DNA of 64,000 nucleotides from NCBI GenBank assembly GCA_017644425.1, contig JAEPLN010000001.1, positions 744,001 to 808,000 of the forward strand, given 5' to 3'. The stretch comes from Prochlorococcus marinus CUG1433 (GTDB taxonomy: Bacteria; Cyanobacteriota; Cyanobacteriia; PCC-6307; Cyanobiaceae). Within the stretch, counting starts at the first letter, position 1. Every line of letters begins with the position of its first letter. A program made the position numbers and the translations under genes. Below the pieces are notes generated by a model, which was given only the letters and a program-made list of their open reading frames with translations, did not search any database and had not been told where the DNA came from. Of the stretch, positions 20,929 through 28,655 are shown one piece after another.

Positions 20929-21180
20929 ATGTGCATTTGCATCAACTGTAAATGGGTTGATAGATGTATCACATATCATGATGTTGAGAATAATCATGGT
21001 GTTGACCATATTTGTGATCTACCTGATTTTAAAGCAAAAAAACCATTCATTCATGTCAATATAGTAAAAGACACTAATGGTGATTATAAAACTGATTGGG
21101 ATGTTCAATCTTGTGAAAGTTTTGAAAAGGAATTTGGTAAATGGTCTAAGTGTAATCCAGGTATGGAATTACCTGTTTAA
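20929..21180 (+). CDS. ycf34: Ycf34 iron-sulfur protein
   Basis: An 83-residue protein starting MCICINCKWVDRC, with Cys2, Cys4, Cys7 and Cys13 arranged as in Ycf34 of algae and cyanobacteria, where it binds a [4Fe-4S] cluster and influences photosynthetic electron transport. The start is the ATG at 20929 because the Cys-rich N-terminus is invariant; upstream in-frame codons are not part of the gene. A further conserved CESFEKEFGKWSKCNP segment closes the protein. tsaB follows after nine bases. Confidence 0.88.
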   Translation: MCICINCKWVDRCITYHDVENNHGVDHICDLPDFKAKKPFIHVNIVKDTNGDYKTDWDVQSCESFEKEFGKWSKCNPGMELPV

Positions 21181-21189
21181 AGTTAATAG

Positions 21190-21843
21190 ATGACAAATAA
21201 ACTCAATCAAAGAGAAATTTACCCTACATTAGTGATTCATAGCACAGACAATTCTTTTGGCTTTGGATATAGAAAAAACAATGCCCTTGAATCTGATGAA
21301 TTATTTGTTAAACGATTTGATAATGACTTATGTAACAACTTAATTGTTGAATTTAACAAATTCATTTCCAAAGAAAATTTAAAAAAAGTAAATAAGATCT
21401 CTGTCAGCATAGGACCAGCAAATTTTAATGCTTCACGACTTATTGTAGTTTTAGCAAGAACTATCTCACAACAAATCAATTGTCCCCTAGACAGTTTTAG
21501 TTCATATGAAATAATGGCAAAAAGAATTGCATCAAAAAATAATATCTTTACAAACAAAAAATCATTCTGGATTTACAAAAAATTAAAGCGGAAGGGTTTT
21601 ATTGCAGGTAAATATGAAATTTATCATAACGAAAAAAACTCCTCGGATCTAGTCATTCGAGAAACAGTTTTACCAAAATTTGTCAAAGAAATTGAGAGCA
21701 AAAATCTTTCTTTTGAGGCTAATTATGATGATAAAGAAGATTTAAAAGAACTATTAGATTTATCAAATAAAAATTTATTAAATTCAAATGTAGATTCTTG
21801 GAGAAAAGTTTTACCTCTTTACCCTATTTCTCCAATAAACTAA
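21190..21843 (+). CDS. tsaB: tRNA threonylcarbamoyladenosine biosynthesis protein TsaB
   Basis: Non-catalytic ASKHA-fold partner of TsaD in making t6A37 of ANN-decoding tRNAs. The 217 residues show the phosphate-1-like strand (TLVIHSTDNSFGFGY), the KISVSIGPANFNASRLIVVLA block, which parallels the GPGSFTGLR motif of canonical TsaB in a drifted form, and the following helix with TISQQINCPLDSFSS. Start ATG at 21190, nine bases after ycf34. Divergence from the usual GPGSFTG motif lowers certainty slightly. Confidence 0.82.
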   Translation: MTNKLNQREIYPTLVIHSTDNSFGFGYRKNNALESDELFVKRFDNDLCNNLIVEFNKFISKENLKKVNKISVSIGPANFNASRLIVVLARTISQQINCPLDSFSSYEIMAKRIASKNNIFTNKKSFWIYKKLKRKGFIAGKYEIYHNEKNSSDLVIRETVLPKFVKEIESKNLSFEANYDDKEDLKELLDLSNKNLLNSNVDSWRKVLPLYPISPIN

Positions 21844-21847
21844 ATAT

Positions 21848-22468
21848 TCATCCAATCAAATTATTAATTTTATCTTGAAGGTAAATCGTTAAAGAATTCA
21901 GATCATCTCTTGATGAACTTTGTGGAGGTTGAACAGGTTTACCCACCTTAATAACTATTTTTGAAAAAAAAGGAATAAACAATTTAAATCTTACTAGTCT
22001 ATGTGAATTAACTATTGCAACAGGCAATAATAATTTTTGATTTTTAAAGGCTAGTAACGCTGCACCTTGTTTGGGCTTATTCACTCGACCATTTTTTTGA
22101 CGAGTGCCATCAATAAAAATTCCAATACAATTATCATTTGATAATTTTTTACATGCTGTTTTAATTGTATTTTTATCAGCAATTCCTCTTTTTACAGGAT
22201 ACGCTCCACAAGCCCTGATAATAAATCCTAGGAAAGGAATTTTAAAAAGCTCTGCTTTGGCCATAAAAGATATATTACGTCCAAGTGCATGGCCTAACAA
22301 AGGAGGGTCGAGTAAAGAACCATGATTTGAAACCATGATAAAGGAATCTTTTTGAGGAATATTGTCTCTACCTATTAAATGACCTCTAAATACAAATTTA
22401 TAAATAGGAAATACAAGAAGCTTGCTAACTAACTCATAAATTAATTTTTGAATAGTATGATTTTTCAT
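21848..22468 (-). CDS. plsC: 1-acyl-sn-glycerol-3-phosphate acyltransferase
   Basis: Transfers the second acyl chain to lysophosphatidate at the inner membrane. The HX4D motif is NHGSLLDPP (His49, Asp54), followed by GAYPVKRG and the substrate-binding FIDGTRQKNG block; 206 residues is normal for the short bacterial form. It is the last gene of the minus-strand run rpaB-plsX-fabH-fabD-plsC and starts five bases after the fabD stop, so it is probably cotranscribed with fatty acid initiation genes. Confidence 0.92.
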   Translation of the reverse strand: MKNHTIQKLIYELVSKLLVFPIYKFVFRGHLIGRDNIPQKDSFIMVSNHGSLLDPPLLGHALGRNISFMAKAELFKIPFLGFIIRACGAYPVKRGIADKNTIKTACKKLSNDNCIGIFIDGTRQKNGRVNKPKQGAALLAFKNQKLLLPVAIVNSHRLVRFKLFIPFFSKIVIKVGKPVQPPQSSSRDDLNSLTIYLQDKINNLIG

Positions 22469-22473
22469 ACAAA

Positions 22474-23370
22474 TTAATAAGATATTTGATCGGAAGATGA
22501 AACTTGAGAAATTTTTACGTTTTTAATATGTCTTTTTCCTAAACCGCTTAGTACATTAGAGGGACCAATTTCAACAATATGAAGATCACTATCTTTTGCC
22601 ATTAAATCCATAGTTTCTCGCCACCTCACTCCATTACACATTTGTTTTTCTAATCTATTTTTAAGGTCGTTTGGATCACTACAAAGTGAAGGTTCATAAT
22701 TGCTAATAACTGGGAAAGAAGGTTTGTTAAATTTAATCTGTTTTAAATAATCAGAAAATTTTGCTGAAGGTTCATTCATAAATGGTGAATGAAATGCACC
22801 TGAAACATTTAATTTCAAAAATCTTTTACAAGAAATTTCTCTCGATAAATTATCTAATGCTTCACTAGATCCTGATAAGACAACTTGGGAGGAGCTATTA
22901 TCATTAGCAATTACAAGATCATCAATTTTTTGTACTAATTGATCAAGTTGATTTCTATCAAAACCAATTACTGCTGCCATAGATCCTTTCCCAGCATTTA
23001 CCATTAATTGAGACCTTTCTTTTATTAGCGACACACAATCTTCGAATGAAAAAACATCCGCACAATATAATGCAGTGATTTCTCCAAGACTATGCCCCGC
23101 AACATAAGTTGGTTTAAATCCATTTTCCTTTAATGCATCTAATAAAATTGATTCAACTAAAAAAAGACAAATTTGTGTATTTCTTGTGTTATTCAAATCA
23201 ATAAGAGGATTTGTCGGTTCAGTATTTAATTCACAAATTTCAAATAAATTCCTCTCAAATATCTCAGATGCATAACTAAACCTCTCTTTTGTATTGGGCA
23301 AATTTTCAATTTGTTTTGCCATTCCAATTTTTTGCGAACCCTGTCCAGGGAATACCCATGCTACTGACAT
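22474..23370 (-). CDS. fabD: malonyl-CoA-ACP transacylase
   Basis: Loads malonyl groups onto ACP for fatty acid elongation. FPGQGSQKIGM is at the N-terminus and the nucleophile Ser94 lies in AGHSLGEITA; a His in GAFHSPFM completes the dyad. I choose the ATG at 23370 (MSVAWVFPGQG), which has AGGA six to seven bases upstream; an ATG at 23397 would overlap fabH and add nine unconserved residues. Second last in the lipid cluster. Confidence 0.94.
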   Translation of the reverse strand: MSVAWVFPGQGSQKIGMAKQIENLPNTKERFSYASEIFERNLFEICELNTEPTNPLIDLNNTRNTQICLFLVESILLDALKENGFKPTYVAGHSLGEITALYCADVFSFEDCVSLIKERSQLMVNAGKGSMAAVIGFDRNQLDQLVQKIDDLVIANDNSSSQVVLSGSSEALDNLSREISCKRFLKLNVSGAFHSPFMNEPSAKFSDYLKQIKFNKPSFPVISNYEPSLCSDPNDLKNRLEKQMCNGVRWRETMDLMAKDSDLHIVEIGPSNVLSGLGKRHIKNVKISQVSSSDQISY

Positions 23371-23387
23371 AATTTTTCCTATTGTTT

Positions 23388-24395
23388 TTAACCCCATTTA
23401 ATAAGGGCTGAGCCCCAACTTAGCCCAGCACCGAAACCACTTGTAGCAATAATATCATTTTGTTTAATTCTATTCTTTCTAATAGCCTCATCCATCACTA
23501 GTGGGATAGTTGCTGCTGAAGTATTACCATATTTTTCTAAATTGCTGAGAATTTTTTCTTTAGGAATTTTCAATCTATCTCCTACAGAATCCAATATTCT
23601 TTGATTAGCTTGATGCAATACAAGCCAATCAACTTGCTCAGAACTAAAATTCGTTTTTTTAAACAACTTTTTAAGAATTATCGGAACTTCTCTAACTGCA
23701 AATTTATAGACTTCTTGACCATTCATCTGGATTGGAGAAAAATCTCCGCTTATAAAGTCGATATTATCAATTATTAATTCCTTACTATTTTTAGATGGAA
23801 GATTAAGAAAACATCCCCTTTCCCCATCAGTTCTCATTTCAAAACCTATAAAGTTATCAAATTCATCTGTGGCTTCAATTGCTAATGCGCCCGCACCATC
23901 TCCAAAAAGAATACAACTCCTTCTATCATTCCAATCAACAAAGCTTGATAATTGATCTGCTCCTATAACTACAGCTCGTTTAAAATTACCTCCTTTTAAA
24001 AATTGTGAGGCTGTTATTAAAGCGAATAAAAAACCACTACATGCTGCAGTTAAATCGAAAGCTACAGCATTAGAGGCACCCAATTTAGCTTGAATAGAAG
24101 GGGCCGAACCAAATAAATCATGTGGAGTAGAAGTAGCTAAAACGATCAAATCAATTGTCTTTATTTCCCAATTAGCCTTTTCAATGGCATTTAGTGCAGC
24201 CTTATAACCCATCTCAGTGACATTATCGCTTATGTTAGAAATTCTTCTCTCAGAAATTCCAGTTCTAGATTTTATCCACTCATCACTTGTATCTACCTTT
24301 TGACTAATTTTTTGATTGGTCAGTATTTGATCAGGAACAAAACTACCACTTCCTTTAAATGAGAGTCCAATCTGATTAAAGTTTATTCCTTCCAA
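23388..24395 (-). CDS. fabH: beta-ketoacyl-ACP synthase III
   Basis: Starts fatty acid synthesis by condensing acetyl-CoA with malonyl-ACP. The catalytic triad is visible: Cys119 in TAACSGFLFAL, His in VLHQANQRI and Asn in YGNTSAATIP. DEWIKSRTGISERR is the family's N-terminal signature. The 335-residue length and the ATG start at 24395 are normal. It lies between plsX (52-base gap) and fabD, a typical bacterial lipid order. Confidence 0.96.
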   Translation of the reverse strand: MEGINFNQIGLSFKGSGSFVPDQILTNQKISQKVDTSDEWIKSRTGISERRISNISDNVTEMGYKAALNAIEKANWEIKTIDLIVLATSTPHDLFGSAPSIQAKLGASNAVAFDLTAACSGFLFALITASQFLKGGNFKRAVVIGADQLSSFVDWNDRRSCILFGDGAGALAIEATDEFDNFIGFEMRTDGERGCFLNLPSKNSKELIIDNIDFISGDFSPIQMNGQEVYKFAVREVPIILKKLFKKTNFSSEQVDWLVLHQANQRILDSVGDRLKIPKEKILSNLEKYGNTSAATIPLVMDEAIRKNRIKQNDIIATSGFGAGLSWGSALIKWG

Positions 24396-24448
24396 AAGAG
24401 TTTTTTAATTACTTATATAAGTCAAACATAAATTTGACGCATTATGTT

Positions 24449-25801
24449 TTATGAATTTAAAACTTGAAGCTTTTGAAGTTGATTTAAACTGTCCATAACA
24501 TCATGATTTACTGCCGAGTGAGCCAAGCGAAGAGCACTCACTACTGATAAGGACTTACTACTACCATGCCCAATCACGCAAATTCCATTTACCCCAAGTA
24601 ATAAAGCACCACCATGCTCAGCATGATCTAAACGTTTCTTTATTCTGAGCAGATTACTTTTTAAAAAAGCCGAACCAACTTTTCCACGTCTCCCCCGTGG
24701 CAACTCAGATCTCAAAATATCCAATAAAACACCTCCCACAGACTCAAGAAATTTTAATAATATATTCCCAGTAAATCCATCACAGACAACTACATCAAAA
24801 CTTCCCGATAACACATCTCGACCTTCACAATTGCCTCCAAAATTAAAACTTTTGTCTGTAGATAATAGTTCATATGTTTTTAGGGACAAATCATTCCCTT
24901 TACATTCTTCTTCGCCTATATTTAGAAGACCAATTCTTGGTTTTTTTACTTGCAGAACGTCTTTTGCATAAATATTACCTAGAAGAGCAAACTGATGCAG
25001 ATAAGAGGGTTTACAGTCAGTATTTGCACCTACATCTAAAACTAAAACAGGGCGAGTTTGATCCCTTGTTGGAAATAATGCCCCAATAGCTGGTCTATCA
25101 ATACCTTTCAATCTACCAATTCTAAATATGGCAGAAGCCATCATAGCTCCCGAATTACCAGCTGAATAAACAGCTTGTGCTTTATTATTTCTAACTAAAT
25201 CCATCGCAACATTTATACTTGCATTTTTTCTTTTTCGAACTGCAGTAGCCTCTTCATTCATACCGATGGGATCTCCACTATCAAGTAGTTCAAGACGATT
25301 ATTATCTATCTCTTTTTCAAGTAATTCTAATAAACCAGTTTTTTCAGCTTCATTTTTAACTTTTTCAATTTTGCCAACAAACTTTATATTTATCGGAAAT
25401 CTGCTGATAGCCTCAAGGCAACCCTCCAGAATTGGGCCTGGCGCATAATCTCCACCCATACCGTCAACTGCGATCCAAATTCTTTTAGATTGCGTATCTT
25501 CCACCTTATCTAAAATATTATCGCTATTTTGTAATCTTTTTAAAGGGTCAAAAACTAGCGGCTGCAATGTATTTTTTGCCAATATCCCAGCATTTGAAAC
25601 TACACTGCTAGCGGTATTCACAACAGATTCAGCGCTTGAAACTACATTTCCTGCAACATTACCTGCAACATTGCTAGCCGTTACTGCAGAGTTAGCTGCA
25701 GTATCTACTATTGAAGTTACAGCCGAGTTTCTTTTATACCAAATAACTAATCTTCTGATAGCTCTGGACTTATTAGTTTTGTGTACAGTTTCTTTCCCCA
25801 T
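24449..25801 (-). CDS. plsX: phosphate acyltransferase PlsX with long N-terminal extension
   Basis: Makes acyl-phosphate from acyl-ACP for the PlsX/PlsY route. The conserved core begins near residue 107 with IWIAVDGMGGDYAPG and includes YSAGNSGAMMASA and GNILLKFLESVGG. In front is an unusual extension of about 105 residues: a basic start (KSRAIRRLVIWYKR) then an Ala/Val/Ser/Asn-rich stretch with repeated AGNV and VVS units, possibly an amphipathic membrane helix. PlsX elsewhere is about 330-350 residues. The ATG directly follows the rpaB stop, so the two are likely one transcript. Confidence 0.93.
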   Translation of the reverse strand: MGKETVHKTNKSRAIRRLVIWYKRNSAVTSIVDTAANSAVTASNVAGNVAGNVVSSAESVVNTASSVVSNAGILAKNTLQPLVFDPLKRLQNSDNILDKVEDTQSKRIWIAVDGMGGDYAPGPILEGCLEAISRFPINIKFVGKIEKVKNEAEKTGLLELLEKEIDNNRLELLDSGDPIGMNEEATAVRKRKNASINVAMDLVRNNKAQAVYSAGNSGAMMASAIFRIGRLKGIDRPAIGALFPTRDQTRPVLVLDVGANTDCKPSYLHQFALLGNIYAKDVLQVKKPRIGLLNIGEEECKGNDLSLKTYELLSTDKSFNFGGNCEGRDVLSGSFDVVVCDGFTGNILLKFLESVGGVLLDILRSELPRGRRGKVGSAFLKSNLLRIKKRLDHAEHGGALLLGVNGICVIGHGSSKSLSVVSALRLAHSAVNHDVMDSLNQLQKLQVLNS

Positions 25802-26548
25802 TTATTTACCGTCAAAAGGAGCAATATCTACAATACGCTGAAAAAGATATCCTGTACCTCTTGCTGTAAGTATCAATTCAGGGTTCGCTGGATCAGCTTC
25901 CAATTTGGATCTCAATCTTGATATGTGAACATCAACAACCCTAGTATCTACATGTCTCTCGGGTGTATATCCCCAGACCTCTTTTAAAATCTCTCCTCTA
26001 CTAAATGGCTCTCCAGATCTACTTACCAAAAGCTCTAACAGACTAAACTCCATACCAGTCAATCTAATTCTCTCATCGCTTTTAAAAACTTGTCTTCGAT
26101 TTGTATCTATTTTTATATCAGTAACCAAAATTAATCCTGAATTAGGCATTCCTGGAATTTGTTCTTTGTCAATCCTTCTAAGAACGCACCTGATTCTAGC
26201 TTCTAATTCTTTTGGGCTAAATGGTTTTACTACATAATCATCGGCTCCCAATTCTAATCCAGTTATCCTATCAGCCACATCTCCTAATGCAGTTAACATA
26301 ACAATTGGAACATCAGAATCTTTCCTTAATTCTTGACAAACTCCATAACCATCTAATTTTGGCATCATGACATCAAGAACTACTAAATCAGGCTCATAAT
26401 CTTTAAATAACTTCAGCGCTTCTTTTCCATCACATGCAGTTACCACTTTGTAGCCAATCATGGAGAGACGCGTCTCCAGAATTCTTCTAATACTTGCTTC
26501 GTCATCAGCGACAAGGATTGTTTCTTTAGTTTGACTAGACAGAGCCAT
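25802..26548 (-). CDS. rpaB: OmpR-family response regulator RpaB
   Basis: High-light and redox response regulator that represses or activates photosystem and hli genes at HLR1 sites. The receiver domain has the acidic pocket DDE and phospho-acceptor Asp59 in LVVLDVMMPKLDG, with Lys in VVKPFSP; the C-terminal winged helix includes [29 protein letters not shown]. The 248-residue length and near-identical wording match RpaB/Ycf27. It heads the lipid cluster: plsX starts at the very next base. The 107 bases to radA hold divergent promoters. Confidence 0.95.
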   Translation of the reverse strand: MALSSQTKETILVADDEASIRRILETRLSMIGYKVVTACDGKEALKLFKDYEPDLVVLDVMMPKLDGYGVCQELRKDSDVPIVMLTALGDVADRITGLELGADDYVVKPFSPKELEARIRCVLRRIDKEQIPGMPNSGLILVTDIKIDTNRRQVFKSDERIRLTGMEFSLLELLVSRSGEPFSRGEILKEVWGYTPERHVDTRVVDVHISRLRSKLEADPANPELILTARGTGYLFQRIVDIAPFDGK

Positions 26549-26655
26549 TTGTTTCTATTAGCTAATCAGTAAGAGAATTTATTATTAACCTAATCTAACT
26601 TGTAGAGGGGCAATATCCCAAACATTCTAGTTCTAATACTTAATTTAAAAACTAA

Positions 26656-28008
26656 ATGTCTAGCAAATTGTCGACTTTTATTTGTCAAAATTGTGGAACT
26701 GAAACTTCTCAATATTTTGGGAAATGCCTTAATTGCAACTCATGGAATTCCATTGTTGAAGAAATTAAAAGCAAGGGATCTAAACATCAAGATATACAAA
26801 ATAATAAAAAAGCTATTCGTTTTAATGAGATTTCATCTAAAAAGATATCAAGATTTACAAGTGGTTTTAAAGAATTGGATCGAGTTCTTGGAGGTGGGAT
26901 AGTCCCAGGATCTGTTGTTTTACTTGGAGGAGAGCCAGGTATAGGTAAAAGCACAATAGTTCTTCAATCAGCAGGTAAAATTTCTCTCAATGAAGAGGTT
27001 TTATACGTTACTGCAGAAGAATCTTTAGAGCAAGTAAAAATAAGATGGGAAAGATTAAATCAAAAAAGTATTAATTTAAAAATTTTTGCAGAAACTAATT
27101 TATCTCTAATTATTGATGAGATCAAACGCGTAAATCCTAGTTTTGCAATTATTGATAGTATTCAAGCTATCCATAATCATGAGATGGAAAGTTCTCCAGG
27201 ATCAGTATCTCAAGTAAGGGCATGTTCTTCTGAATTACAAAATCTCGCTAAAGACAAAAATATCGCACTCTTAGTAATTGGCCATGTTACCAAAGATGGT
27301 GCTTTGGCTGGCCCAAAAACTTTAGAGCATTTAGTGGATGTAGTGATAAGCTTTGAAGGAGATAATATTTCCTCTCATAGATTATTAAGAGGTATCAAAA
27401 ATCGATTTGGTTCTACCTTTGAAATCGGAATTTTCGAAATGATTGAAGAGGGACTAAGAGAGATAAAAAACCCAAGTTCAATCTTTACAAATAAAGAAAA
27501 CATTTCAGGTGTGACAACTACTATAACCAATGAAGGCAGCCGACCATTCGCAGTAGATATACAAGCACTCGTTAATAAGACTTTTTACAGTAACCCTAGA
27601 CGAACTACAACTGGGATTAGCATCAACAGGCTGCATCAAATACTAGCTGTTATTGAAAAACACGTCGGGATTAAATTATCTGAATTTGATTGTTATGTAG
27701 CTACTGGTGGTGGCTTTGAGATAAATGATCCTTCATCTGACTTAGGTGTAGCAATATCAATTTTATCAAGTTTGAAAAATATTCCTCCTTTAACAAGTAG
27801 CTCATTTATTGGAGAACTTGGTTTGAGTGGTCAAGTTAGAAAAACAAAAAATCTTCGAGCAAAGATAGAAGAGGCTGCCAGACTAGGAATACAAAATATC
27901 GTGGTACCCAAATTAGAAGAGGATTTAAATGATAATTTCAAACATTTAATTAACATTAAGGAGGTTTCTAGTATTAATGAAGCAATTGAATATTCGTTAT
28001 TACAGTAA
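26656..28008 (+). CDS. radA: DNA repair protein RadA
   Basis: RecA-like branch-migration ATPase for recombination repair. The N-terminal zinc finger has Cys10, Cys13, Cys24 and Cys27; Walker A is GGEPGIGKST near residues 91-100; the RadA-specific KNRFGST motif follows near residue 255; the C-terminal Lon-protease-like domain includes CYVATGGGFEINDPSSDL. Full length at 450 residues, ATG start at 26656. It is convergent with ycf3 with a five-base gap. Confidence 0.95.
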   Translation: MSSKLSTFICQNCGTETSQYFGKCLNCNSWNSIVEEIKSKGSKHQDIQNNKKAIRFNEISSKKISRFTSGFKELDRVLGGGIVPGSVVLLGGEPGIGKSTIVLQSAGKISLNEEVLYVTAEESLEQVKIRWERLNQKSINLKIFAETNLSLIIDEIKRVNPSFAIIDSIQAIHNHEMESSPGSVSQVRACSSELQNLAKDKNIALLVIGHVTKDGALAGPKTLEHLVDVVISFEGDNISSHRLLRGIKNRFGSTFEIGIFEMIEEGLREIKNPSSIFTNKENISGVTTTITNEGSRPFAVDIQALVNKTFYSNPRRTTTGISINRLHQILAVIEKHVGIKLSEFDCYVATGGGFEINDPSSDLGVAISILSSLKNIPPLTSSSFIGELGLSGQVRKTKNLRAKIEEAARLGIQNIVVPKLEEDLNDNFKHLINIKEVSSINEAIEYSLLQ

Positions 28009-28013
28009 AAATT

Positions 28014-28535
28014 TTAAAGATACATATCAATTGAACTTCTTCCTGAGTTTTTTAGCCAATTTTCTATATCAAGATACCCACCAGGATATAATCTGACAGC
28101 CTTAGACCAGACTTCAGCTGCTTTATCAAACCAAATATCTCTCTGATCTAAATCACCATTTTGTTCCGCATATCTTCCTCTTTTCTCATAAATTAAACCT
28201 ATATTTTTCAGACATGATGGTTGTTTAGGATTCTCTACTAATGCCTTTTCATAAGTTTCAATAGACAAATCCTCTTCACCGTTACTCATATAAATTATTG
28301 CCATATTTTTTAGAGTCTCACCCCTATCTATTTTATTTTCTTCAAGCAATAAACTCTCTTTGTAATACTCTAATGCTTCTGAGTAATCCCCATTATTTTG
28401 TGCCGCCAGGCCATCTCTATAATAAATGTAGGCTTTTTTTTCCTTATCTGCAATCGGCATTATTTTGACTATAGATTCGGCAATTACAGTAAAAGCTTTA
28501 TCAATAAAATTGTCTCTGTTTTGATTACTAGGCAC
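28014..28535 (-). CDS. ycf3: photosystem I assembly protein Ycf3
   Basis: TPR protein at the stromal/cytoplasmic face of thylakoids that helps assemble PSI subunits. The 173 residues match Ycf3 in length. Three TPR repeats are readable: [41 protein letters not shown] and [18 protein letters not shown], followed by the conserved tail [17 protein letters not shown]. Start ATG at 28535. The 120-base divergent gap to the P-type ATPase gene is AT-rich. Confidence 0.95.
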   Translation of the reverse strand: MPSNQNRDNFIDKAFTVIAESIVKIMPIADKEKKAYIYYRDGLAAQNNGDYSEALEYYKESLLLEENKIDRGETLKNMAIIYMSNGEEDLSIETYEKALVENPKQPSCLKNIGLIYEKRGRYAEQNGDLDQRDIWFDKAAEVWSKAVRLYPGGYLDIENWLKNSGRSSIDMYL

Positions 28536-28655
28536 TGATTTAGAATTAATAAAATTAATATAGTAATTTAAATAACTAATATTTAAATAGTCTATAACAT
28601 TTATTATTATAGTTAAGTATTTAATTAATCATTTACTTGCTTCTGTGAAAAAAAA

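Noticed and set aside
24421-24438. GTCAAA/TTTGAC inverted repeat between plsX and fabH
   Set aside because: Only six bases per arm with no T-tract; too weak to call a terminator or operator.
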